DNA of 64,000 nt, taken from NCBI RefSeq assembly GCF_009905375.1, contig NC_133657.1:66621233-66685232 (forward strand). The letters run 5' to 3'. The notes beneath the pieces were generated by a model. It was not told where the DNA came from. It saw nothing but the letters and a program-made list of their open reading frames with translations, and searched no databases. The DNA comes from Apium graveolens (lineage: Eukaryota; Streptophyta; Magnoliopsida; Apiales; Apiaceae). A program made the position numbers and the translations under genes. How positions within the stretch are numbered: position 1 is the stretch's first letter; each line of letters opens with the position of its first letter. Positions 12,276 through 22,427 of the stretch are shown in pieces.

Positions 12276-12576
12276 ATGGCACTCAATGTTGCAAGAGCTA
12301 CTATTCCAGAGAAAGGAACATATTACCTCGCTTTTACTGATGCTAACTAAGCTCCTGACAGTTTTAAGGGGTTTGTGAAACTTTTTTCTGAATCTTACCT
12401 TGCAGGAGCTTTGACTGCTAACCCTGTTTTGTATCTGGATGTTTTACATGAATTTTGGACAACAACGATAGTGAGGACTGACATGAATGATAACTCTCTC
12501 TCTATGGTGGTCACCTACACAATTGGAGGCCAACAAATAGAGTTCAATGAACAAGATGTGAATAGAGCTTTGGGGT
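12276..12576 (+). pseudogene. SIRE-Y extra ORF, segment 1 (N-terminus)
   Basis: The ATG at 12276 opens a frame starting MALNVARATI, preceded by an ATG-free leader and a TATA box. One in-frame TAA occurs at 12348-12350, after which the same frame continues to the Athila-A insertion. The frame resumes at 23909 in phase once one target-site copy is discounted. The N-terminal region is a globular-looking domain of unknown function that I associate with post-pol ORFs of SIRE-type elements. There is no signal peptide. Confidence 0.65.
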
Positions 12577-12825
12577 TATTGAGTGGCATTTATGACACTT
12601 TATTATGCTCTAATAAGCTTTGAATTGATGCATTTGTACTCAAGTTGTTAAGTGTTTTAATGTGTTTTCTAGTTTTTTTTGCATTTCAGGTATTATCTAG
12701 GTAATCAGGTGAATTAGCATTGTTTTGGTGCCAATTTGGTGTCCAGGTGGTGTTGGAATAAAAGCTCGTGGAAAGCCAACTCGAAGCAGCAGGAAAAAGA
12801 TGAAATCTGAGTTTTTCTCAGAAAG

Positions 12826-12915
12826 ACGGCACACCCGCGCTGTGATAGCGTGCGGCCGCGCCGGGATTCCAGAGATGCAGCGCGCCCGCGCTGAGATAGC
12901 GCGCGGCCACGCCGC
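12826..12915 (+). repeat. GC-rich palindromic block in the Athila-A 5' LTR
   Basis: Two copies of a unit running CCCGCGCTGTGATAGCG then GCGGCCGCGCCGG occur in otherwise AT-rich sequence, about 70 bp upstream of the LTR TATA box. NotI-like GCGGCCGC cores and CGCGC steps are self-complementary. The matching 3' LTR block (22676-22800) has three units. The same kind of block precedes the internal TATA box at 19900. Confidence 0.8.
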
Positions 12916-12984
12916 TGTCGAATTAAAGAATCACGTTTCTACTTTGATTCTAAAAGGGAAGACTTCCATATTGTTTAGGGCTGC

Positions 12985-12992
12985 TATATATA
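12985..12992 (+). promoter_or_regulatory. LTR TATA box of Athila-A
   Basis: TATATATA in GGGCTGCTATATATATTC lies downstream of the GC-rich block. The 3' LTR copy has CTATATATTTC at 22864-22874. Confidence 0.5.
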
Positions 12993-14023
12993 TTCAAATA
13001 AGGACACTTTTAATAAAGAGATATACCAGAGCGTAAGGAGAGCCGTAAGAAGACCGTTTTAGCACGGATTCAACGAAGACGAAGAAAATCTTATTTTTAC
13101 TTGTGAATCTTTGTTCTAAGTTGTAACTTCGATGCTAGTTTTCTTACTTGTGAATCTTGTTTCGTACTTGGTTTTATTAATTTGTTATAAAGACCACGTT
13201 TATTACACCATGCTTTCATCGGAACCCACGTTGATGATGAGCCCGATTATGGGCTAATCGTTATCGTAAGGTTCTAGCAGATTTATTATGGATTTCTTTA
13301 GTTAAATTGTTTGTATGCCTTAGTGTGTGGTGATTGTATAATAACCTAGTATTGGTTGTGCTTATTCGTCTTATAAGAGTCGCGAACTTATAAGATAGCG
13401 TGTTAATTCTTAATCAAGCGACAGTGAATTTAAGGATTTAGAACTTGCCATGCTAGCATAGGTTCATGTGTTATTGTTATGCATGATTTGTAGGTAATTT
13501 TACCCATCTTACTTGCCCTGTGTAATCATGATAGATAACTTTTGCTTTAAACCTTTATGTTGTCAAATTCTACAGACATGTAGGGTCTCAATATAATTGG
13601 TGTCTATTCAGCTTCTATCTCTTTTGTGGATGTCTGTTAGTATATTTTTCGTGCAACAAAAGTTGGTGATTAGCAGTTTCGTGTTATCTGATTAGTGTCA
13701 TCACTATTGCATGCTAAGGTTAAGAACAATAAGGCTATTGAATGAAGTATTTAATGAAGTTAGAATCCCATGTTTGTCTCATATAATATACAACTCTCTT
13801 TAATCTCTTAGTTATAATCATTAGTTTAATTCGTAGTATAAACAACCCAAAATTGTTATCGTCTTAGCATTGGATAATAACCATATCATCGGTGTATAGG
13901 TGCATAAATTACGTAGTTAACCAATTCAGTCTCTGTAGGAAGGAACTAGAAAAGATTCTATATTACTTGCGAACGCGTATACTTGCATGAATTATTAGCG
14001 CGTGTTTTGCCCTAACAAGTTTT

Positions 14024-14041
14024 TGGCACCGCTGCCGAGGA
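14024..14041 (+). other. Primer-binding site of Athila-A (tRNA-Asp type)
   Basis: TGGCACCGCTGCCGAGGA starts 6 bases after the LTR end. It matches the Athila-type site complementary to the 3' end of tRNA-Asp with a few mismatches. Athila-B has the cleaner TGGCGCCGCTGCCGGGGA. Confidence 0.8.
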
Positions 14042-14162
14042 CTGCAGTGTTAACTTTTAGTTTATGTATTTGTCATCAATGATCATTAAAGTTCATTGAC
14101 TCAGACATTGTTACTTACATACTTTTTTTCTTGTTGTCTTTCAGGTAATCTAGCGATCATTT

Positions 14163-15710
14163 ATGCAAACGCGTTCACGAGTTCGTAGGAGAATTCTGGA
14201 AAGAGACGAGGAAGAAGTTGTAGCGGATCGTAGGGAAGAGTTTGAGGACAAAGAGAAAGTAGCTAAAGAAGAGAAATTCGAAGAACCGCCTTTATTAGAG
14301 ATGGAGGATCAAGCATATAATTCTAAGGCTTTGATGGACTTTTCTTAGCCTAAAATCAATGACATTCAATCAAGCATCATCAGGCCAGCCATCAAGGCTA
14401 ACACTTTTGAGATCAAGGCGAGCACGATTCAGATGATACAGTTCTCAGTTCAGTTTGGGGGTAATCCTACTGAAGACCCAAATATGCACATCAGGGATTT
14501 CATCGAGATCTGTGACACTTTCAAGTTCAACGATGTGTCTGAAGATGCCATTAAGCTGCGAGTATTCCCATTCTCTTTGAGGGAAAAAGCGAAGTGTTGG
14601 TTACATTCTCTACCACCGGGGTCTATCACCAAATAGGAGGATCTTGCTCAAAAGTTTCTCACTAAATTCTTTCATATGGCAAAGACTGCTGCAATCAGGA
14701 ATGCTCTTACTCAGTTTGCTCAGCAAACTGGTGAATCTCTGTGTGAGGCTTGGGATCGTTATAAGGAGATGCTAAGGAAGTGCCCACACCACGACATGCC
14801 TGATTGGATGATCATAAACTGTTTCTACAATGGTCTAGGTGCACATTCTAGACCAATGCTTGATGCAACATCTGGTGGAGTCTTATGGGCTAAAAGCTAC
14901 AATGAATCTTATGAGTTGATTGAGCTAATGGCAGCCAATGAATACCAGAATCCTATGCAAAGAATGTTGCAAGGAAAGGTAGCAGGAATTCTGGAAGTGG
15001 ATCAAGCTACTGCTATAGCTGCTCAACTACAAGCTTTGACGATGAAAGTGTACTCTTTGGCAAATTATGGAGTTAATCAGATTACTAGCGTTTGTGAACT
15101 TTGTGTGGGAGCACATGAAACTGAGCAGTGTGCTATTTCTAGCGAATCAGCTCAATTTGTGAGAAACTTTCAGAGATCACAACAACAAGCTCCAGCCACT
15201 TATCATCCGAACAACCATAATCATCCTAACTTCAGTTGGAGCAACAATCAGAATGCGGTGCAGCAATCTTATCAGCCATATACATCAAGGCAATATAACC
15301 CTCCTGGTTTTCAGCAACCGCAATATGTCCCGAAGCAACAACTTCAACTTCAACAATTACCTCAAGCTAAGGAATAATCTGAATTGGAGGAGTTGAGACT
15401 CATGTGCAAGAGACAAGCTGTCTTTATCAAGACCTTGGAGAATTAAATTGGGTAAATTGTGAATGCATTACTAAACCGCCAACCTGGCACGCTTCCAAGT
15501 GATACTGAAGTGCCAGGAAAGAAGGAAGCTCAGGAGCATGTTAAAGAAATTACATTGAGGTCTGGTAAGGTTGTGAATCCTGAAGTAGCTAAAACTCCAA
15601 TTTATGGAGTGGAGGCTAATGAAGAAGAAGTGCAGAAGGAAGCCGAAGTGGAACCAAGGAAGACTACTGTTGAGCACACTCCTCCTGAGGGTAATACAAG
15701 GGAGAAATAA
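14163..15710 (+). pseudogene. Athila-A gag, with in-frame stops
   Basis: The ATG at 14163 (MQTRSRVRRR) opens one frame that continues through stops at 14346-14348, 14634-14636, 15375-15377 and 15708-15710. The capsid core (retrotransposon gag type) runs from about 14480 to 14950. A zinc knuckle with CELCVGAHETEQC lies near 15097-15135, then an Asn/Gln-rich stretch. At least one stop replaces a Trp codon that Athila-B keeps. The order and sequence match the Athila-B gag, which supports the assignment to gag. Confidence 0.85.
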
Positions 15711-18700
15711 ATCTATCCTCCACCTCCTTTTCCTAAGAGGCTGCAGAAGAAGAAACTGGATAAGCAGTTTACGAAGTTTCCGGAGGTGTTCAAGAAACTT
15801 TATATCAATATACCTTTCGCTGAAGCTCTTGAGCAAATGCCTAGTTACACGGAATTCATGAAAGGTATTCTCTCTAGGAAGGTGAAGCTTGATGACTTAG
15901 AGACCGTTGCTCTCACGGAGGAATGTAGTGCTATGCTGCAACAGAAATTTCCTCCGAAGCTTAAAGATCCTGGAAGCTTCACTATTCCTTGCACCATTGG
16001 AAATGTGTCATCTGATAAATGTCTATGCGACTTTGCAGTTGGCTGATCGTTCTATTACATATCCGCGAGGTATTGTGGAGGATGTCTTGGTCAAGGTGGA
16101 TAAACTCATTTTCCCTGCTGATTTTGTAATTCTTGATTTTGAGGAGGATAAGATGATTCCCATAATCTTGGGAAGACCTTTCTTGGCGACTGGAAAAACC
16201 TTGATAGATGTGCAGAAATGTGAGCTTATCATGCGAGTGATGGATCAGGATGTGACTTTTAATGTGTTCAATGCCATGAAATTCCCTACAGAAAATGAGG
16301 AGTGTTTTAAGGTGGAAATGGTCGATACTGTGGTTAATTCTGAACTGGATCGTTTACTAAGGTCCGATGCCTTAGAGAAGGCCTTATTGGGGAATTCTGA
16401 TAGTGAAGATGATGAGGGTGACGAGCACTTGCAATATTTGAATGCTTATCCCTGGAAGCGAAAGATGGACATGCCTTTTGAATATCTTGGATTAGAGGAG
16501 TTGAAAAGTTCTCCGAAACTTCTCAAGCCATCTATTGAGGAAGCTCCTACTCTTGAGCTTAAGCCTTTACCTGAGAAATTGAGGTATGCATTTTTAGGTG
16601 AAGCATCTACTTTGCCTGTTATTATTGCATCTGACCTTTCATATACTGATGAGGAAAAGCTGTTGAGGATTCTTAGAGAGTTCAAATCGGCAATTGGTTG
16701 GACTATAGCAGATATCAAGGGAATCAGCCCTTCATATTGTATGCATAAAATTCTGCTAGAGGAAGGAAGCAAGCCTACTGTTGAGCAACAAAGAAGGCTA
16801 AATTCGATCATGAAAGAGGTTGTGAAGAAGGAAATTCTCAAGTGGATAGATGCAGGAATTATCTATCCTATCTCTGATAGTTCATGGGTGAGCCCGATTC
16901 AGTGTGTGCCAAAGAAATGTGGTATCATTGTGGTGGCAAATTAGAAGAATGAGCTTATTCTGACACGAACAATCACGGGGTGGAGAGTGTGCATGGATTA
17001 TAGGAAGCTAAACAAAACCATGAGGAAAGATCACTTTTCTCTTCCTTTCATTGATCAGATGCTTGATAGATTGTCTTCTGGATGGCTATTCAGGATATAA
17101 TCAGATTTGTACGCTCCAGAAGATCAAGAGAAGACTATGTTCACATGTCCGTTCGGCACTTTTGCATTCTGAAAAGTTTCTTTTGGACTATGTGGAGCGC
17201 CAACCACTTTTCAGAGATGTATGATGGCTATCTTCTCTAACATTGGGAATAACGTAGAAGTGTTCATGGACGATTTCTCGGTCTTTGGAACTTCCTATGA
17301 TGAATGCTTGCATAATCTGGGGTTAGTATTGAAAAGATGCGTGGATACCAACTTGGTTCTTAATTGGGAGAAATGTCATTTTATGGTGCGCCAAGGCATC
17401 ATTCTTGGGCATAAAGTTTCTAGCAAGGGGCTTGAGGTGGACAAAGCCAAGGTAGGAGTGATCGAAAATCTTCCTCCACCCATATCTGTTAAGGGAATTC
17501 ACAATTTTCTTGGTCATGCGGGTTTCTATAGGCATTTTATCAAAGACTTCTCGAAGATTTCGAAGCCGTTGTGCTATTTGCTAGAGAAAGACGTTCCTTT
17601 CAATTTTGATGACGAGTGCCTTGCTGCTTTTGAGACACTAAAAAAGAGTTTAATTACGACACCCGTTATAATGGTACCTGATTGGTCTAAACCATTTGAA
17701 ATGATGTGCGATGCAAGTAACTATGCAGTTGGAGCAGTTCTTGGGCAACACAAGAACAACATATTTCATGTAGTCTACTATGCTAGTAAGACTCTTAATG
17801 GTGCTCAACTGAATTACACCACTACTGAGAAAGAACTTTTGACTATCGTCTATGGTTTCGAGAAATTTCGATCATATCTTCTTGGGACGAAGGTGACAGT
17901 TTTCACTGATCACGCAGCAATTCGATATCTCGTCTCGAAGAAGGACTTGAAGCCAAGGCTTATTCGATGAGTTCTTTTACTTCAGGAGTTTGAGTTAGAG
18001 ATCAAGGACAGAAAGGGGACTGAGAATCAAGTCTCCGATCATCTCTCGCGTTTAGAGGATCCAATTGCTACTTCACACAATAAGTCTTTGATTAATGAGT
18101 CTTTTCTCGATGAGCAGTTATTTGGAGTGCAAGCAGAAGAATCGTGGTTTGCAGATATTGTAAACTACCTTGTGAGTAATGTCATGCCTCCAGAATTGAC
18201 TCCCGCTCAAAGGAAGAAGTTTCTACATGAAGTGAAGTGGTATATGTGGGATGAGCCGTTTCTTTTTCGCCAAGGAGATGACCAAATCATCAGGAGATAT
18301 ATTCCTTACAGCTAAACGGGGGGGGGGGGAGGGTCTTGGTAGATTGCCACTTAACGGCATATGGAGGATATTATGGTGGAGAAAAGACAACATCTCGTAT
18401 TATTCAAGCAGGTTTCTTTTGGCCAACTTTGTTCAAAGATTCTCATCAGTTTGTTTTGAAATGTGATCGATGTCAACGAGTGGGAATATGTCTAAAAGGG
18501 ATGAGATGCCTCTTAATGTGCTTCTCGAGGTCGAAGTCTTCGATGTTTTGGGAATTGACTTCATGGGGCCATTTGTCTCATCTTGTAATAATCAGTATAT
18601 CTTGTTGGCGGTTGATTATGTGTCGAAATGGGTTGAATTTAAGGCGTTGCAAACGAATGATGCTAAGGTAGTGCTTAATTTTCTTCACAAGCAGATATTC

Positions 18701-19435
18701 ACAAGATTTGGAACTCCAAGAGTCATAATCAGTGATGAGGGATCGCATTTCTGTAACCGCAAGTTCACTACGATGATGAAAAGGTACAATGTGAATCATC
18801 GCATTGCTACGACTTACCATCCTCAGACTAATGGTCAAGCCGAGGTATCTAACAGAGAGATCAAGCACATTCTAGAGAAGGTTGTGTGTCCATCGAGAAC
18901 ATATTGGTCTTTGAAGCTTGATGAAGCTGTTTGGGCTTATAGAACAGTATACAAGACTCCGTTAGGGATGTCACCGTATCGGTTGGTTTATGGTAAGGGA
19001 TTTCATTTGCCGGTGGAGCTAGAACATAAGGTATATTGGGCTTTGAAGAAATTGAATCTGAATTTGGATGCAGCTGGAAAGAAGAGGATGCTTCAATTGA
19101 ATGAGCTCGACGAGTTTCGACTTCAAGCTTATGAGAACAACAAAATGTATAAGGAGAAAGTCAAGAGGTTGCACGATCGGGGTTTAGTACTCAAATCATT
19201 TGTGCCAGGGCAACAAGTTCTTTTGTTCAACTCTCGTCTCCGTCTTTTTCCTGGAAAGTTGAAGTCAAGATGGTCAGGGCCGTTTATTATCAAAACTGTG
19301 TTTCCATATGGAGCGGTGGAGATTTTAGAGAATGATATGGGCTAAGCATTCAAGGTTAATAGTCAGATATTGAAGCACTACTCTGGTGACACGACAAACT
19401 GCGAGGTGGGTAATGCCGTTTTATTGTCCGTTTGA
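15711..19435 (+). pseudogene. Athila-A pol: protease, RT, RNase H, integrase remnants
   Basis: It aligns along its length with the intact Athila-B pol. The protease active site is gone: sequence jumps at about 16029 from KCLCD straight to the LQLADRS block, a loss of about 80 bp (27 codons less one base) that also shifts the frame. RT retains VFMDDFSVF near 17262 but has lost about 17-20 bases near 17072. RNase H keeps [12 protein letters not shown] near 17707. Integrase keeps LGIDFMGPF near 18548, ISDEGSHF near 18728 and [12 protein letters not shown] near 18831. Stops occur at 16942, near 17171, 17968, and 19343. A run of 13 G (18319-18331) lies at a frameshift. Confidence 0.88.
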
Positions 19436-20000
19436 TCTCAAGTTCTACGTCAAGCTAACGACATAAATCAAGCACTTCTTGGGAGGCAACCCAAGTTTGT
19501 TGTACATTAGTAAGTAGAGGAAGTAAGAAGAAAAGAGAAAATCACAAAAAAATCAGAAAAAGAAAAAATTCAGGGCTCACTCCAGAAGCTTGGCGCGCCC
19601 GCGCTGATTTCACAGAAACACGGCGCGCCTGTACTGTTACAGTGCGCGGCCGTACTGGTTTGGAAGAAGTAGCGCGCTCCCGCACCATCCCATCACGCGG
19701 CCGCGCCGTGTCCCGACTTTGGAAAAAAATATAAGGCAGTTTTGGGGGGGGGGACGGGAATTTTATCCCAAAATCAATTCCCAACCGAATTTTACTCCCC
19801 CACATCCCATAATTACCTCTCCAAATCAAACCCATTACTCTCATTATTCCCATAATCAATTCTCACTTTTATTCCATATATAATTCTCTTTTCACCACCT
19901 ATATATATACACCCCATACACAAACTTCTTCACCAATTCACAACTTCTCAAACACAAATTCTCTCTAAAACACAACTCTTATTCTCTCTAATCAATTTAC
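19436..20000 (+). promoter_or_regulatory. Athila-A spacer before the third ORF: GC-rich block, TATA box, ATG-free leader
   Basis: The spacer holds a GC-rich palindromic block at 19589-19713 (repeated GGCGCGCC, GCGCGGCCG, GCGGCCGCGCCG). This is the same type as in the LTR. CCTATATATATAC follows at 19898-19910. The leader from about 19930 to 20000 has no ATG and is rich in CT and CA. The arrangement copies that of the LTR promoter and recurs in Athila-B, so an internal promoter for the third ORF is likely. Confidence 0.6.
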
Positions 20001-21206
20001 ATGGCACCCAAGAGACAAAGAACACAAGTCAGGAGCAGCACCACCGATTCATCAAGTGTGGGTGGTGTAAGGCCGAGGTTCTCTACTCCCGACGCTGAAA
20101 CGGGGTATACGAGGCTTCTTTCGAAGCCAATCATCAAGGAGCGTGGTTTTCTTCCATCGGTCAAGGATGGTAAGCTTTTGGAGACAATTCAGGAGATGGG
20201 ATAGGTTTCTTTTTGTGAAGAACCCGATGCTGTACCCATGAGTGTTGTACGGGAGTTTTATGCTAACGCAAAGACGGAGAAGAATGGTTTCACGGTGGTT
20301 AGGGGGATGAAGGTGGATTATAGTGCAGGAGCAATAAGGAGGGTAATTAATCAGCCAAAAAAAAGCCCAGTCAAGACATTTGGAATGTTAAGACTCCGGA
20401 GGACTTTGACTTGGATTTGATTGTGGCTACTCTCTGTATGCCTAAGACTCGTTGGACATTCAAGAGAGGCACAACTGATTATGCCACATTCCCTGCTTCT
20501 TGTATGAACAGATTTGGTCGTGCTTGGAATGCCTTTATTTGTGCTAATATTCTGCCATCGTCTCATATGCATGAGGTTACTGTAGAGCGAGTACGCTTAT
20601 TGTGGGGTATTCTAAAGGATGATTATGTGGACATTGGTAGGATTATTAATCATGGTATTTTGAGATTTTTGAGAGGGATCACTACGGGTTCTATACCCTA
20701 TGGGTCCATTGTGACGAGGTTGTGTGCGACAGTTCATGTTCGTTGAGCCACACATGAGCAACTTCAGCTCCCTAGTGCTGCCATTGATAGTTCGATTATA
20801 TTGCACATGGTGGAGCGGTATCATGGTAAGCCCGATCCTAAGGGGCTTGGTTATTCATTTCATTTGAATCCGGGCAAGCGTCCGGCTGATCAGTATTATG
20901 CTGGTGGGTCAAAGAAAGCCCGTGAAGCAGGTTGGAGAGCTCAATTGGGTGATGAGATAGAGCCTTCACAGTTAAAGGAACCGTCAAAGAAGGGTAATAC
21001 GCAGTACATGCGTTTGGCAAGGAGGATGGATGCGATGCATGACATCCATAGCAGGTTCGAGAGATCTCACCCAGGCATTGGGGACAGCTTTTAGAGCCAC
21101 CGACTTTGATATCCAGTGGCCAGTTTTTGATGAGGATTTCGTGTATCCACCTCCGGACACACCTGATACTCCACTCGTTGAGGGTGAGGAGCCTTATTCT
21201 GATTAG
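20001..21206 (+). pseudogene. Athila-A third ORF (plant transposon-protein-like), decayed
   Basis: The ATG at 20001 (MAPKRQRTQV) starts a homologue of the intact 390-aa third ORF of Athila-B. Shared blocks include YTRLLSKPIIKERGFLPS, VREFYANAKTEKNGF, FGRAWNAFICANILPSSH and EVTVERVRLLWGIL. The end is EPYSD at about 21189-21203. Defects are a TAG at 20202-20204 in place of Trp, a frameshift near 20360 in an A-run, a TGA near 20745 and another frameshift near 21065. The domain resembles the Putative plant transposon protein family (PF20167-like, by memory of its REFYANA and ANILPSSH blocks). Its function is unknown. Confidence 0.75.
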
Positions 21207-22427
21207 GTATGCCTGAATTCCTTACTATTACCTTCACTGAGGATAATGAATATTTTAAGTTTGGGGTAGTAGTTGAAGGAATAGGTTGTGTGAGTCCCAT
21301 ATAGTTGCATATTCATGATAGTTTAGTTCATATAGTTTGCATATTTTGCCATGTAGTTTTTTTTTTTTTTTGTTAGTTGTTATGTTAGTTTGTTCATATT
21401 GTTCATGCATTTGCATTATAACATGATCCCTTAGATAATTTTTCCAGTTGACGTGTGATATTGATGCTAGTGTAGTGATGTCGTGTTTAGAGATGTTAAG
21501 TCATATTAAGTTGATTTGCAAGCTAGAGACACTTGTATTTCACTAAGTCTTATAGGTTGCTTAAGTGCTAGATCATGATCATGGTTTGTTTGTTTGTCGA
21601 GGTTTAATCGCTTATTTATATTTAAAATTTAGGATATTCTCTTAATAATAAAATAACATGGATTTTTAGAAATTGGAGAATAATTGGATTTCATTGCTAG
21701 TTGTTGTGGCTAGGTGTCAAATGGCTAGTATCCAGCTCATATTTATATGAGTAGTCTAGGGTTGAGCGAGATGGAGCTAAACACACTCGTTCAGAAATTG
21801 AAAAAAAAAAGAAAAGAAAAAAAAGAGAAAAAAAGAAAAAAAAAAGAAAAAAAAGATAAGTGTTATGTATAATTGATCACGGGTGGGCTCGTTAGTACTC
21901 GAGTTATTAAGTTCTTAGGGGACTTTGTGCCTATTGACCTAAGGCTTTTATAGCCTGGGATTCGCTAACCTAACGCTCGCTACATGGGTACTATTGTATA
22001 AGTCTTTTGTGCACCTCACTCATTGCACGGTCAAATAAGCATATATGTGTTATTTTGTTTTGAATAAAAGTATGAATCCATATAAAACTCCAATATAAGA
22101 ATTGAAGTGTTATAAGTTATTTTGAGTCTAGCTTTTTATTTTATTTATAACCTTGCAATTGCCTTGATGAGTAGTGAGTCATGATTATTGATCTAGTTAC
22201 GATAGTATATCTGTTAGCATCTTCACACACACACGTCTCTAGTTTGTAAGTTGATTCGTATGATATAATTGATCTTCATGCGAGTAACAGCATTTGTTGA
22301 TATGTTGCTTGTTGAGTGGTTGAGTAATTCTATTGGGATCGTTGCATTCATATAGTTGCATTCATGCATTTTTGTTCTTTGAGTCTGTTTTTGCTTGAGG
22401 ACAAGCATCGATTCAAGTTTGGGAGTA
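21207..22427 (+). other. Athila-A 3' noncoding region with two polypurine tracts and a hairpin
   Basis: A PPT-like motif TTTTAAGTTTGGGGTAGTAG lies at 21253-21272, just after the third ORF. An A-rich AG tract lies at 21793-21855. The perfect hairpin TGCTTG-AGGA-CAAGCA lies at about 22392-22407. The terminal polypurine tract CAAGTTTGGGAGTA (22414-22427) abuts the 3' LTR. The same order is found on the minus strand of Athila-B. No coding content is seen. Confidence 0.7.

Larger units (their letters stand above)
12577..14017 (+). repeat. 5' LTR of Athila-A (1441 bp)
   Basis: It starts TATTGAGTGGCATTTATG, where the 3' copy reads TGTTAAGTGGCATTTATG, so the terminal TG is mutated. It ends CCCTAACA and is followed by the PBS. 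A GC-rich palindromic block lies at 12826-12915 and a TATA box at 12985-12992. The rest is noncoding. Confidence 0.92.

Noticed and set aside
18319..18331. Run of 13 G as a possible G-quadruplex or regulatory element
   Set aside because: It lies inside decayed pol at a frameshift and has no counterpart in Athila-B, so slippage or sequencing error is the simpler explanation.
21793..21855. A-rich AG tract in Athila-A as a polypurine primer or poly(A) tail of a LINE/SINE
   Set aside because: No target-site duplication or element body adjoins it, and the terminal polypurine tract is elsewhere. Treated as a simple repeat.
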